DNA of 64,000 bases from Trichocoleus sp. FACHB-40 (GTDB taxonomy: Bacteria > Cyanobacteriota > Cyanobacteriia > Cyanobacteriales > FACHB-T130). A program made the translations under genes and the position numbers. The notes beneath the pieces are model-generated. The model was not told the DNA's origin. It did no database searches and saw only the letters and a list, made by a program, of their open reading frames with translations. Shown here piece by piece: positions 18,462 to 27,988 of the stretch (position 1 is the stretch's first letter; each line of letters begins with the position of its first letter). The stretch covers positions 1 through 64,000 of the forward strand of contig NZ_JACJPF010000055.1 in assembly GCF_014695915.1 (NCBI RefSeq), in the 5' to 3' direction.

Positions 18462-19997
18462 ATGACAAGCACAGCCACGCCAACAGCAAGTCTGAACAAG
18501 TTTGAAAAATTTAAAGCCGAAAAAGATGGTCTGGCAGTAAAGTCAGAACTGGAACACTTCGCCCGCATTGGCTGGGAGGCGATGGACGAAACAGACCGTG
18601 ACCACCGTCTGAAGTGGGTGGGTGTGTTCTTTCGACCAGTCACTCCCGGAAAGTTTATGATGCGGCTGCGGATGCCAAGCGGCATTCTCACAGCTAGTCA
18701 AATGCGGGTGTTAGCTGAAGTCGTGCAACAGTATGGCGAAGATGGCAATGCTGATATTACCACTCGGCAAAACATCCAACTGCGGGGAATCCGGATTGAG
18801 GATCTGCCAGAGATTTTCAATCGGTTTAACCAAGTTGGTTTAACTAGCGTCCAGTCTGGGATGGACAACGTTCGCAACATCACTGGTTCGCCAGTAGCGG
18901 GAATTGATGCGGATGAATTGTTCGATACCAGAGAACTTGTGCAGCAAGTTCAGGACATGATTACCAGTAAGGGGGAAGGCAACAAAGCCTTCTCGAATCT
19001 GCCAAGAAAATTTAATATAGCGATCGCAGGTTGTCGCGACAACTCGGTTCACGCGGAAATCAACGACCTCGCCTTTGTCCCCGCATTCAAAAACGGCACC
19101 TTCGGGTTTAACATCCTCGTCGGTGGCTTCTTCTCCGCAAAACGCTGCGATGCAGCAATTCCCCTAAATGCCTGGGTTCCTCCCGAAGATGTTGTGGATG
19201 TATCCAGAGCAGTTCTCGAAGTTTTTCGCGACCAAGGCCCCAGATCCAATCGGCAAAAAGCCCGGTTGATGTGGCTTATCGATGAACTTGGACTCGAAAA
19301 TTTCCGGGCATTAGTAGAAAAATATCTCGGTAAACCACTGCAACCAGCAGTCGAAAAAGACGAAATCGACTGGGAAAAACGCGACCACCTCGGCGTATAT
19401 CCTCAAAAGCAACCCGGCTTAAACTACGTCGGTTTGCACGTTCCCGTCGGGCGTTTGTTTGCCCAAGATATGTTTGACCTCGCCCGAATAGCCGAAGTCT
19501 ACGGCAGCAGCGAAATTCGCCTCACCGTTGAACAAAACGTCATCATCCCCAACATCCCAAGCTCAAGGATGGAGGCATTCCTAGCCGAACCCCTCTTAGA
19601 AAAATTCTCTACCAGTCCCCAACCTTTGACAAAAGCGCTTGTTTCATGCACAGGGTCACAGTTCTGCAACTTTGCCCTGATTGAAACCAAAAACCGTGCC
19701 GTGGCAATGATTCAGGAGCTAGAAGCAGAACTTTCTCTAACCCAACCCGTGCGAATTCACTGGACAGGTTGCCCCAACTCCTGCGCTCAGCCGCAAGTCG
19801 CTGACATCGGTTTAATGGGGACAAAGGTACGCAAAAACGGCAAAACCGTTGAAGGTGTCGATCTTTACATGGGCGGCAAAGTGGGTAAAGAAGCCGAACT
19901 CGGCACCTGCGTCCAGAAAAGCATTCCCTGCGAAGACCTCAAACCAGTATTGCGCGATTTACTCATCCAGCAATTCAAAGCCGAAATCAAAAATTAG
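18462..19997 (+). CDS. nirA: Ferredoxin-nitrite reductase (copy 1)
   Basis: A 511-residue assimilatory enzyme reducing nitrite to ammonium with six electrons from ferredoxin, cytosolic. It has the two nitrite/sulfite reductase half-domain repeats. The siroheme/4Fe-4S ligands are CTGSQFC near residues 396-402 and CPNSC near 438-442; other conserved stretches are DITTRQNIQLRGI, NLPRKFNIAIAGCRDN and GLHVPVGRLFAQDM. There is no C-terminal ferredoxin extension, unlike Plectonema NirA. GAGGA precedes the ATG. It is first in the nirA-nrtABCD-narB block under an NtcA promoter, and a clear paralogue lies at 27989. Confidence 0.95.
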   Translation: MTSTATPTASLNKFEKFKAEKDGLAVKSELEHFARIGWEAMDETDRDHRLKWVGVFFRPVTPGKFMMRLRMPSGILTASQMRVLAEVVQQYGEDGNADITTRQNIQLRGIRIEDLPEIFNRFNQVGLTSVQSGMDNVRNITGSPVAGIDADELFDTRELVQQVQDMITSKGEGNKAFSNLPRKFNIAIAGCRDNSVHAEINDLAFVPAFKNGTFGFNILVGGFFSAKRCDAAIPLNAWVPPEDVVDVSRAVLEVFRDQGPRSNRQKARLMWLIDELGLENFRALVEKYLGKPLQPAVEKDEIDWEKRDHLGVYPQKQPGLNYVGLHVPVGRLFAQDMFDLARIAEVYGSSEIRLTVEQNVIIPNIPSSRMEAFLAEPLLEKFSTSPQPLTKALVSCTGSQFCNFALIETKNRAVAMIQELEAELSLTQPVRIHWTGCPNSCAQPQVADIGLMGTKVRKNGKTVEGVDLYMGGKVGKEAELGTCVQKSIPCEDLKPVLRDLLIQQFKAEIKN

Positions 19998-20026
19998 TCA
20001 GCAATTAGCAACAACCAACAAACAAA

Positions 20027-21376
20027 ATGACTAGACTTTCCAGAAGGCAATTCATCATCACCGCAGGAGCAGCTACAGCTGCATCTTTACTCACTCATGG
20101 CTGTAGCTCTGGCCCTACCAACACCTCCACAAACGCCAATAGCTCCACAGGTGGTTCAGGTTCCTCACCCGCCACCACCCTAGCTGCTAACGCACCAAAA
20201 GTAGAAACACCCAACGCCAAGTTAGGATTTATCGCTCTTACCGACTCCGCACCCCTGATTATTGCTAAAGAAAAGGGTTTATTCGATAAGTACGGCATGA
20301 CAGGTGTCGAAATCCTCAAGCAAGCTTCTTGGCCCGTAACTCGCGACAACTTGGAAATAGGCTCTCAAGGTGGTGGTATTGATGGGGCGCATATCTTAAG
20401 CCCCATGCCTTACTTCATGACCTTGGGTCAGACCAAGAACAAGCAACCCGTACCGATGTACATTTTGGCGCGGTTGAATACCAACGGTCAGGCGATTTCC
20501 ATTGCCAATACTTACAAAGAGGCAAAAGTTGGTTTAGAAAGCAAGGGGCTGAAAGAAGCCTTTGCTAAAGCCAAAGCAGGTGGTAAAAATGACCTCAAAG
20601 CTGCGATTACGTTTCCTGGCGGCACCCACGACCTATGGATGCGCTACTGGTTAGCTGCTGGCGGTATTGATCCTAACCAGGATATTTCCGTTGTTCCTAT
20701 CCCACCGCCACAGATGGTGGCAAATATGAAAACGGGCAACATGGAAACCTTCTGCGTAGGCGAACCTTGGAACGCCCAGCTGGTTAACCAAGGACAGGGT
20801 TACACCGCATTGCTGACAGGTGAACTGTGGAAAGACCACCCAGAGAAAGCTTTTGCCATGCGACAAGATTGGGTGGATAAAAATCCCAACTCTGCCAAAG
20901 CGTTACTTATGGCGGTACAAGAAGCCCAGCAATGGTGCGACAAAGCAGAAAACAAAGAGGAGATGTGCCAAATTGTCTCCCAGGCGAAGTGGTTCAAGGT
21001 GCCAGCTAAAGATATTATCGAGCGTTCTAAAGGCAATATTGACTACGGCGATGGTCGTCCAGCGGTTACGGGTAGCCCTCTACAGATGAAGTTCTGGGCA
21101 GATAATGCTTCGTATCCTTACAAGAGTCACGACACCTGGTTCTTAACTGAAAACATTCGCTGGGGCAATATTCCCGCTGACACAAATCTTAAGGAACTCG
21201 TGGACAAAGTAAACCGCGAAGATTTGTGGAAAGAAGCGGCTAAAGCGATTGGTGTTCCCAGTGCAGAAATTCCTACTAGCACTTCTCGTGGTATTGAAAC
21301 GTTCTTCGATGGTGTCAAGTTTGACCCCGAAAAGCCAGAAGAATACTTGAAGAGTCTCAAGATTAAAAAGGCATAA
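20027..21376 (+). CDS. nrtA: Nitrate/nitrite ABC transporter substrate-binding lipoprotein
   Basis: A 449-residue periplasmic nitrate/nitrite receptor anchored to the plasma membrane. The N-terminus combines a twin-arginine-like SRRQFIITAG with a lipobox LTHGC (Cys26), so it is probably a Tat-exported lipoprotein. A Ser/Thr/Gly-rich tether (about residues 28-55) leads to the NrtA/SsuA-type binding domain (LGFIALTDSAPLIIAKEKGL, FPGGTHDLWMRYWLAAGGID, MVANMKTGNMETFCVGEPWN). It starts 29 nt after nirA. A long hairpin follows the gene and may raise its mRNA level over nrtB. Confidence 0.95.
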   Translation: MTRLSRRQFIITAGAATAASLLTHGCSSGPTNTSTNANSSTGGSGSSPATTLAANAPKVETPNAKLGFIALTDSAPLIIAKEKGLFDKYGMTGVEILKQASWPVTRDNLEIGSQGGGIDGAHILSPMPYFMTLGQTKNKQPVPMYILARLNTNGQAISIANTYKEAKVGLESKGLKEAFAKAKAGGKNDLKAAITFPGGTHDLWMRYWLAAGGIDPNQDISVVPIPPPQMVANMKTGNMETFCVGEPWNAQLVNQGQGYTALLTGELWKDHPEKAFAMRQDWVDKNPNSAKALLMAVQEAQQWCDKAENKEEMCQIVSQAKWFKVPAKDIIERSKGNIDYGDGRPAVTGSPLQMKFWADNASYPYKSHDTWFLTENIRWGNIPADTNLKELVDKVNREDLWKEAAKAIGVPSAEIPTSTSRGIETFFDGVKFDPEKPEEYLKSLKIKKA

Positions 21377-21394
21377 ATGGCTGATTGAAGGATA

Positions 21395-21432
21395 GCTAAT
21401 TGCTAATTGCTTTTAAACAATTAGCAATTAGC
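21395..21432. repeat. 15-bp perfect hairpin between nrtA and nrtB
   Basis: GCTAATTGCTAATTG (21395-21409) and its exact complement CAATTAGCAATTAGC (21418-21432) flank an 8-nt loop. It is built from TAATTGC heptamer-like units also seen near 25343-25380, 29640-29700 and 51600-51650. It could protect nrtA mRNA 3' ends or partly attenuate transcription of nrtBCD. Confidence 0.65.
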
Positions 21433-21464
21433 TGATGACTAATAACCAACAATTAGGAAGAAGA

Positions 21465-22307
21465 ATGACTGCTAAAGCTGACCGCCGCCTGCAAACTAAC
21501 AATCCTCAACAGTTAGTGACAAGCTTTTTTCAGAAGCAAGCTAAATATATTGTGCCGCCCCTGGTTGCTTTAGCCTTGTTTCTGCTAGTATGGCAACTCC
21601 TCTGCCCTCCCGGTTCTAAAGGTTTGCCAGGGCCAATACAAGTGATTGGTGATACTTGGAACCCTTACATTATTAATCCGTTTTTTGATAACGGAGGTAC
21701 AGATAAAGGTTTGGCATTGCAAATTTTAGCTAGCTTAGGAAGGGTAGCAATTGGCTTTTCTTTATCTGCGATAGTTGGCATAACTGTAGGTATTGTAGTT
21801 GGGGCTAATGATTTTGCTTATCGGGCTGTAGACCCAATTTTCCAAGTGTTACGTACTATTCCCCCGTTGGCGTGGTTGCCTATATCTCTGGCAGCACTAC
21901 AACAAAGCAACCCTTCAGCTATCTTCGTGATTTTTATTACCTCAGTATGGCCTATTATTATTAACACAACTGTAGGCGTACAGCAGCTACCCCAAGACTA
22001 TAGAAATGTCGCCAGAGTATTGCGGCTATCTAAACAAAAGTATTTCTTGAAAATTCTACTTCCCGCAGCAGTTCCTTACATTTTTACGGGATTAAGAATT
22101 GGAATTGGTTTGTCTTGGTTGGCGATTGTTGCGGCTGAAATGTTGGTAGGCGGTGTGGGTATCGGCTTCTTTATCTGGGATGCCTACAACAATTCTTTGA
22201 TGAGTCAAATTATCATCGCGCTTGTGTATGTCGGTATTGTTGGTCTGCTGCTAGATAGAATGGTGGCTTTTATCGCTTCAATGGTAGTTCCAGAAGAACA
22301 AAAATAG
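21465..22307 (+). CDS. nrtB: Nitrate/nitrite ABC transporter permease
   Basis: The protein has 280 residues from ATG 21465, which has AGGAAG just upstream; an earlier ATG at 21435 lies in hairpin sequence and lacks a ribosome-binding site. It is an integral plasma-membrane permease of the SsuC/NrtB class with about six hydrophobic helices. The EAA-type cytoplasmic loop sits around VARVLRLSKQKYFLKILLP, where NrtC/NrtD dock. Other conserved stretches are QVLRTIPPLAWLPISLAAL and GIGLSWLAIVAAEMLVGGVG. Confidence 0.94.
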   Translation: MTAKADRRLQTNNPQQLVTSFFQKQAKYIVPPLVALALFLLVWQLLCPPGSKGLPGPIQVIGDTWNPYIINPFFDNGGTDKGLALQILASLGRVAIGFSLSAIVGITVGIVVGANDFAYRAVDPIFQVLRTIPPLAWLPISLAALQQSNPSAIFVIFITSVWPIIINTTVGVQQLPQDYRNVARVLRLSKQKYFLKILLPAAVPYIFTGLRIGIGLSWLAIVAAEMLVGGVGIGFFIWDAYNNSLMSQIIIALVYVGIVGLLLDRMVAFIASMVVPEEQK

Positions 22308-22427
22308 GGGTTGGGGACTGGGGACTGGGGAATAGGGACTAGGTAAGAATTATCCCCAATCTCCAATCCCCAATCTCCAATCCCCAATCTCCAACCCCCA
22401 ATCCCCAATCCCCCAATCCCCAATTCC
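22308..22427. repeat. Heptanucleotide repeat block (GGGGACT ... CCCCAAT) between nrtB and nrtC
   Basis: A run of GGGGACT-like heptamers, a short AT-rich centre (GTAAGAATTA), then CCAATCC/CCAATCT heptamers. The two halves are partly complementary. The same organisation is inside the cobN reading frame (61549-61739), with a shorter copy at 55655-55733. Confidence 0.75.
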
Positions 22428-22428
22428 T

Positions 22429-24429
22429 ATGTCTTTTGTAGAAATCGACCACGTAGACAGAATTTACCCACTTGCCAACGGTGGCACTTATGTAGCACTT
22501 AGGAATGTTGATTTAAAAATTAAACAGGGTGAATTTATATCTTTAATTGGACACTCTGGCTGTGGCAAATCCACCTTATTAAATATGGTGGCTGGTTTAG
22601 ATAAACCAACCAGAGGAGGTGTGATTTTAGAGGGGAAACAAATCACTTCGCCGGGGCCAGACCGGATGGTGGTGTTCCAAAATTATTCGTTGCTACCTTG
22701 GCTTTCTGTTCGGGAAAATATCTCTCTGGCGGTAGATGAAGTATTTCACGATAAGCCGAGAGGGGAGCGTAAAGGCATTGTAGAGCATCACATTGATATG
22801 GTGGGGCTGCGGCAAGCGGCTGATAAACGACCGGGGCAGCTGTCGGGAGGGATGAAGCAGCGGGTCGCGATCGCCCGCGCCCTCGCCCTGCGTCCGAAAG
22901 TGTTGTTGTTAGATGAACCTTTCGGGGCGCTGGATGCACTGACACGCGGCGGTTTGCAAGAAAAATTGATGCAAATTTGCGAGGAAAGCCACGTTACCTC
23001 AATTATGGTGACGCACGACGTGGACGAGGCGCTGTTGCTATCAGACCGAATCGTGATGCTGACCAATGGCCCGGAAGCGCATATCGGGCAAATTCTGGAT
23101 GTGTCGATTCCCCGCCCCCGCAGGCGCATGGACGTGGTGAATCATCCCAGCTACTACGTGTTGCGGAACGAGATGATTTACTTCCTCAACCAGCAGAAAA
23201 AAGCCAAGAAGCGCCAGATACAGGCACCTATGGCAATCTCCCGCAACGGGTTGGAGAAAGTAAATCTGGAAATTGGCTTTATTCCTTTAACTGACTGCGC
23301 CCCCTTGGTGGTGGCGAAGGAAAAAGGATTTTTTGCCAAACACGGGTTAGAGGAAGTCACCTTAAACCGCGAACCCAGCTGGAAAGCGATCGCAGAAGGT
23401 GTGGGGACGGGGCGGCTGGATGCTGCCCAAATGGTCGCCGGAATGCCGATGTCAATGACTTTGGGTGGTGGGGGAAAGCCGCCAGTAACAATTTGTACAG
23501 CATTGACTTTATCCCGCAACGGCAACGCAATTACTTTAAGTAAAGAATTATACAATCAAGGCGTTCGTACTCTGGCAGACTTAAAAGGAGCGATCGCCCA
23601 AAATCCTGACAAAGTTTACAATTTCGGGGTAGTGCATCCAGCTTCAATGCACAATCTGATGTTGCGTTCTTGGCTGGCTTCCGCTGGAATAGATCCAGAT
23701 CGAGATGTCAACCTCACAGTGGTTCCGCCCCCGCAAATGGTAGCCAACCTAAAAGCTGGAAATATTGATGGTTACTGCGTCGGCGAACCCTGGAACTCTC
23801 GCGCCGTTCAGGAAGGCTTAGGGTTTGTCGTCACTACAGATATGCAACTGTGGGCTGGACATCCGGAGAAGGTATTGGGATGCAAGGAAGAATGGGCAAA
23901 TAAATACCCCCAAACCCACGTAGCCTTAATTAAAGCGCTGCTGGAAGCTTGTGAATACTGCGATGACCACCGGCATCGGGAAGAAATTCTGGAATTACTT
24001 TGTCAGCCTCATTATGTAGGTGCTGCCGCAGAACATATTCGTCCCGGCTTTATCGACCCCTACGATCGCGGGACAGGCGAAGAACCTGAGATGATGTTGC
24101 GTTACAACCAATTCTTTGTTGACAAGGCAAACTTCCCAGAACGGGAGGAAGGACTATGGGTGATGACTCAGCTGGCACGATGGGGGATTATTCCGTTCCC
24201 GAAAAACTGGTTAGACGTTACAGAACGGGTGCGGCGCGTGGACGTTTATGGACAAGCGGCACGGGAATTAGGGCTGACGGATATTGGACGCGATCGCGAA
24301 CCGATCAAAATGTTCGACGGAACGACATTCAACCCCGACGACCCCCTGCAATACCTCAACAGCGTCAAAATTAAACGCCCAACCACCATCGAAGAAATCA
24401 ACATCGACCAATTAGTTATTAGTAAATAG
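22429..24429 (+). CDS. nrtC: Nitrate/nitrite ABC transporter ATPase with NrtA-like regulatory domain
   Basis: A 666-residue two-domain protein. The N-terminal ABC ATPase has Walker [10 protein letters not shown] (41-49), Q-loop [12 protein letters not shown], signature LSGGMKQR (near 138) and Walker [10 protein letters not shown] (near 158). The C-terminal half, from about residue 280, resembles the NrtA solute-binding domain ([40 protein letters not shown]) but has no signal peptide. In characterised cyanobacteria this cytoplasmic domain is needed for ammonium-dependent inhibition of nitrate uptake. It begins right after a heptanucleotide repeat block, and no strong ribosome-binding site is visible. 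Confidence 0.95.
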   Translation: MSFVEIDHVDRIYPLANGGTYVALRNVDLKIKQGEFISLIGHSGCGKSTLLNMVAGLDKPTRGGVILEGKQITSPGPDRMVVFQNYSLLPWLSVRENISLAVDEVFHDKPRGERKGIVEHHIDMVGLRQAADKRPGQLSGGMKQRVAIARALALRPKVLLLDEPFGALDALTRGGLQEKLMQICEESHVTSIMVTHDVDEALLLSDRIVMLTNGPEAHIGQILDVSIPRPRRRMDVVNHPSYYVLRNEMIYFLNQQKKAKKRQIQAPMAISRNGLEKVNLEIGFIPLTDCAPLVVAKEKGFFAKHGLEEVTLNREPSWKAIAEGVGTGRLDAAQMVAGMPMSMTLGGGGKPPVTICTALTLSRNGNAITLSKELYNQGVRTLADLKGAIAQNPDKVYNFGVVHPASMHNLMLRSWLASAGIDPDRDVNLTVVPPPQMVANLKAGNIDGYCVGEPWNSRAVQEGLGFVVTTDMQLWAGHPEKVLGCKEEWANKYPQTHVALIKALLEACEYCDDHRHREEILELLCQPHYVGAAAEHIRPGFIDPYDRGTGEEPEMMLRYNQFFVDKANFPEREEGLWVMTQLARWGIIPFPKNWLDVTERVRRVDVYGQAARELGLTDIGRDREPIKMFDGTTFNPDDPLQYLNSVKIKRPTTIEEINIDQLVISK

Positions 24430-24481
24430 CTAATGGCTGATGGCAAAAACAATTAGTAATCCTTCATCCCCCATCCTTCTC

Positions 24482-25342
24482 ATGCAAACTGTAAACAACA
24501 GCAACACCTCATCAGTTAGTCCTCAGCCGTCAGCCTTCAGTCCGGTAATCAACCGCGACCCGTATTTGGTAATTGAGAATGTCTCCAAAGTCTATCCTTC
24601 TGCCCAAGGGCCATGCACCGTTCTAGATGGGGTAAACCTCACCGTTTACGAAGGCGAATTTATCTGCCTGATTGGTCACTCTGGTTGTGGCAAATCCACA
24701 CTGTTAAACATGGTGTCAGGTTTCAACAAGCCGACTCATGGAGAAGTGCGCCTGCAAACTGCGACAATTCGCGAACCAGGCCCAGATCGGATGATGGTGT
24801 TTCAAAATTATTGTCTCCTCCCCTGGATGACTGCCTTTGATAACGTATATTTGGCAGTAGATTCCGTCTTTCCAGACAAACCTCATAAAGAAAAAGTCGC
24901 CATCGTTAAAGAACATTTGGCGATGGTGGGACTCACCGAAGCCGCTGACAAAAAGCCAACCCAACTATCTGGCGGGATGAAACAGCGGGTAGCGATCGCC
25001 CGCGCCCTTTCCATACGCCCTAAAGTTCTGATTTTAGATGAGCCTTTCGGCGCATTAGATGCCATCACCAAAGAAGAATTACAAGAAGAACTCCTGACAA
25101 TTTGGCGGGAACATCGGGTAACAGTCTTAATGATTACCCACGACATCGACGAAGCGCTGTTTTTAGCAGATCGGTTAGTAATGATGACCAACGGACCAAA
25201 AGCGAAAATCGGCGAAGTCTTGAATATTCCCTTCTCTCGTCCCCGCAACCGCGCCCAGATCATGGAAAATCCCGAATACTACAACTTGCGTAACTACGCC
25301 CTAGACTTCCTGTATAACCGATTTGCTCATGACGATGAATAG
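24482..25342 (+). CDS. nrtD: Nitrate/nitrite ABC transporter ATPase subunit
   Basis: A single-domain ABC ATPase of 286 residues from ATG 24482 (MQTVNNSN). An in-frame ATG at 24440 would add 14 residues encoded by spacer-like sequence; neither start has a clear ribosome-binding site. Walker [11 protein letters not shown]-loop MMVFQNYCLLPWM, signature LSGGMKQR and Walker B VLILDEPFG are all intact. It pairs with NrtC to power NrtB. No NrtA-like tail is present, as expected for NrtD. Confidence 0.92.
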   Translation: MQTVNNSNTSSVSPQPSAFSPVINRDPYLVIENVSKVYPSAQGPCTVLDGVNLTVYEGEFICLIGHSGCGKSTLLNMVSGFNKPTHGEVRLQTATIREPGPDRMMVFQNYCLLPWMTAFDNVYLAVDSVFPDKPHKEKVAIVKEHLAMVGLTEAADKKPTQLSGGMKQRVAIARALSIRPKVLILDEPFGALDAITKEELQEELLTIWREHRVTVLMITHDIDEALFLADRLVMMTNGPKAKIGEVLNIPFSRPRNRAQIMENPEYYNLRNYALDFLYNRFAHDDE

Positions 25343-25386
25343 TCATTGGCTAATTGAAGGATGGCTAATAGCTAATAGCTTCTCTA

Positions 25387-25416
25387 ACTCTGCGCCCTCT
25401 GCGCCTCTGCGGTTCA
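25387..25416. repeat. Dispersed GCAGAGGCGCAGAGG repeat, intergenic copy
   Basis: The inverse orientation (CTCTGCGCCTCTGCGGTTCA) lies between nrtD and narB. It is the same family as the coding copies in the oxoprolinase gene and cobN. Confidence 0.6.
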
Positions 25417-25464
25417 TTTTCTTCATCAAATAGGACTGCTAAATTAGCAATAAACTATAGACTA

Positions 25465-27678
25465 ATGACAACTGACACTACAAAAACCCTTTGCCCTTAC
25501 TGCGGTGTTGGTTGCGGACTGGAGGTGTCACCTCCAGCACAACCAGGTAAAGCAGTAAATAGGGATAGTCAAGGAACTCCCATCTGGAAAGTGCAGGGCG
25601 ATCGCACTCACCCTTCCAGTCAGGGTATGGTGTGTGTCAAGGGTGCAACCGTTGCCGAGTCTCTGTCCAAAGACCGACTTCTGTATCCAATGGTGCGCGA
25701 CTCCCTAGACGAACCCTTCCGCCGCGCCTCCTGGGAAGAAGCTTTAGATCGTGTGGCGAGTCGGATTAAAACCGTTCTCTCGACTCAAGGGCCAGAAGCC
25801 GTCTGTATGTATGGCTCTGGACAACTGCAAACAGAAGATTACTATGTTGCTCAGAAACTCCTTAAAGGGTGTCTGGGTACCAATAATTTTGACTCCAATT
25901 CTCGCCTGTGTATGTCCTCCGCCGTGGCGGGTTATTCTCAGAGCTTTGGAAGCGATGGCCCTCCCTGCTGCTACGAAGATTTAGATGTAACCGATTGTGC
26001 CTTTATCATTGGTAGCAACACGGCAGAATGTCACCCAATTATTTTTAACCGCCTGCGGAAACACCACAAGAAAAATCCCAAGGTGAAAATGATTGTGGTC
26101 GATCCCAGAAAAACTACCACAGCGGAAGCAGCAGATTTACACTTAGCGATAAAACCAGGGACTGATATCGATTTACTCAACGGTATCGCCCACCTGTTGA
26201 TGCGTTGGGGCAGAATTGATACTTTTTTCATTGACGAATGCACCTCCAATTTTCCGGCTTATGCTGAGGTGATTCAACACTATCCGCCGGAAGTTGTCGC
26301 CAAACGGTGCGGCATATCCGTAAAGGAACTGGAAACAGCTGCTCGCTACTGGGCTGATTCTGAGCGGGTGCTGTCTATGTGGTCGATGGGCGTGAATCAG
26401 TCTTCGGAAGGGACTGCCAAGGTACGGACTATTATTAATCTGCACCTGATGACTGCTCAGATTGGTAAACCGGGGAGCGGCCCTTTTTCCCTGACAGGTC
26501 AGCCAAACGCGATGGGCGGACGGGAAACTGGGGGACTTTCCCACATCCTACCAGGGTATAGAGTGGTAAAAAATCCCCAACATCGCGCCGAATTAGAAGA
26601 ATTTTGGCAACTTCCCGCCGGACAGATTTCGCCTGTTCCAGGTTTGGCGGCGTGGGACATCATCACGGGTCTGGAAACTGGCGATGTCGGAATGCTCTGG
26701 ATTGCAGCAACTAACCCGGCTGTGAGTTTACCCGATTTGGAACGTTCTAAGGCAGCGTTAATGCGATCGCCTTTTACGGTATACCAAGACGCATATTACC
26801 CCACGGAAACTGCCGAATTTGCTCATGTCCTGCTTCCTGCCGCGCAGTGGAGCGAAAAAACTGGGACAATGACTAACTCTGAGCGAGTTGTCACTTTATG
26901 TAAAGCGTTTCGTACTCCTCCCGGTGAAGCGAAAGCCGATTGGAAAATCTTTGTGGAAGTAGCACTGCGACTGGGCTTTGGCGACAAATTTCCCTACTCT
27001 ACCTCAGCTGAAGTTTACGACGAATATGCTCAGGTGACACGCGATCGCGTCTGCGATATGAGTGGCATCAGTCACGCACGACTAGCAGCACAAGGCCCGC
27101 TACAATGGCCCTTCCCAAAGGAAAAGCAATCTACACTCCCGGCTGTGAAGCGGTTATATACAGATGGGCGCTTTCCTTCGCCTGATGGACGGGCGCGTTT
27201 TGGGGCATACCATTCATGCGGTTTGGCAGAACCACCAGATCCAGACTATCCCTTTGTCCTAACTACAGGCAGACTTTACGGCCATTGGCACACCCAAACC
27301 CGCACGGGACGGATTGATAAAATCAAGCAGATGCACCCGAATCCATTTATTGAGATTCATCCCCGCGATGCTGCCAATTTAGATGTTCAGGAGAATGATT
27401 TGGTGGAAGTGCAAACTCGTCGCGGCACATCTCGTTTTCCAGCTAAAGTAACAAAAGCAATCTCCCCCGGAACTGTCTTTGTCCCGATGCACTGGGGCGC
27501 ACTTTGGGCAGACAAGGCAGAAGCTAATGCCCTGACTCATCACATATCCTGTCCCGACTCGCTGCAACCAGAATTAAAGGCTTGTGCGGTGAAACTTGTA
27601 CCTGTTGCTGCCCAAAAATCTGAGGGAGGTTATTTGCGTTGTGACACTAAATCCCCGGCTTTTTCTTCACGAGTTTAG
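25465..27678 (+). CDS. narB: Ferredoxin-nitrate reductase (copy 1)
   Basis: A 737-residue molybdopterin oxidoreductase reducing nitrate to nitrite with ferredoxin electrons. The 4Fe-4S cluster ligands are C10, C13 and C17 in CPYCGVGC plus C57 in GMVCVKGAT. Molybdenum-bis-MGD signatures include [47 protein letters not shown] and [16 protein letters not shown]. It is cytosolic and needs NarM (probably the gene at 37490) and MGD cofactor synthesis. It ends the first NtcA-driven block. Confidence 0.95.
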   Translation: MTTDTTKTLCPYCGVGCGLEVSPPAQPGKAVNRDSQGTPIWKVQGDRTHPSSQGMVCVKGATVAESLSKDRLLYPMVRDSLDEPFRRASWEEALDRVASRIKTVLSTQGPEAVCMYGSGQLQTEDYYVAQKLLKGCLGTNNFDSNSRLCMSSAVAGYSQSFGSDGPPCCYEDLDVTDCAFIIGSNTAECHPIIFNRLRKHHKKNPKVKMIVVDPRKTTTAEAADLHLAIKPGTDIDLLNGIAHLLMRWGRIDTFFIDECTSNFPAYAEVIQHYPPEVVAKRCGISVKELETAARYWADSERVLSMWSMGVNQSSEGTAKVRTIINLHLMTAQIGKPGSGPFSLTGQPNAMGGRETGGLSHILPGYRVVKNPQHRAELEEFWQLPAGQISPVPGLAAWDIITGLETGDVGMLWIAATNPAVSLPDLERSKAALMRSPFTVYQDAYYPTETAEFAHVLLPAAQWSEKTGTMTNSERVVTLCKAFRTPPGEAKADWKIFVEVALRLGFGDKFPYSTSAEVYDEYAQVTRDRVCDMSGISHARLAAQGPLQWPFPKEKQSTLPAVKRLYTDGRFPSPDGRARFGAYHSCGLAEPPDPDYPFVLTTGRLYGHWHTQTRTGRIDKIKQMHPNPFIEIHPRDAANLDVQENDLVEVQTRRGTSRFPAKVTKAISPGTVFVPMHWGALWADKAEANALTHHISCPDSLQPELKACAVKLVPVAAQKSEGGYLRCDTKSPAFSSRV

Positions 27679-27717
27679 CTTGGTAGAAATTTGTGAAAAA
27701 TTAGTCCTTTTTGGCGG

Positions 27718-27757
27718 AACGAACCGCCGAGGCGCTGAGGGCGCTGAGGGAGAGAAG
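27718..27757. repeat. Dispersed GCAGAGGCGCTGAGG repeat, intergenic copy
   Basis: GAACCGCCGAGGCGCTGAGG followed by GCGCTGAGGGAG; same family as 2825-2858, 25387-25416 and 62650-62683. Confidence 0.6.
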
Positions 27758-27854
27758 CAGACATCCAATGAGAGTTTTAGCAATCTTCCAAAAGAAAGAG
27801 TTAAAAAATTATAAATATTTCAAAAGGTGGGTTCTAAGGAAATAGGCATCTTCT

Positions 27855-27896
27855 GTAGCAAAGTCTACCGATTCCTGGCATAAGAGGGCATAAGGT
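27855..27896 (+). promoter_or_regulatory. NtcA-activated promoter of nirA2-narB2
   Basis: A perfect GTA-N8-TAC site (27855-27868, GTAGCAAAGTCTAC) and, after exactly 22 nt, a TAN3T -10 box TAAGGT (27891-27896). The predicted start is near 27902-27903. The architecture is identical to the promoters at 18344 and 32483. Confidence 0.83.
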
Positions 27897-27988
27897 TAGA
27901 TAAAAATCTGGCTAGATTGTCCGATAAATAGCTGTTGAGGCGAGTCGCGCACTCGCTACATACATAATATGCAACGAGGCTAAAACTT

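Larger units (their letters stand above)
27679..27988. other. Spacer between narB copy 1 and nirA copy 2
   Basis: It holds a dispersed GCTGAGGGCGCTGAGG repeat (27718-27757) and the second NtcA-type promoter (27855-27896), followed by a leader of about 85 nt. The small open frame at 27596-27814 is mostly narB and repeat sequence and is not counted as a gene. Confidence 0.6.
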
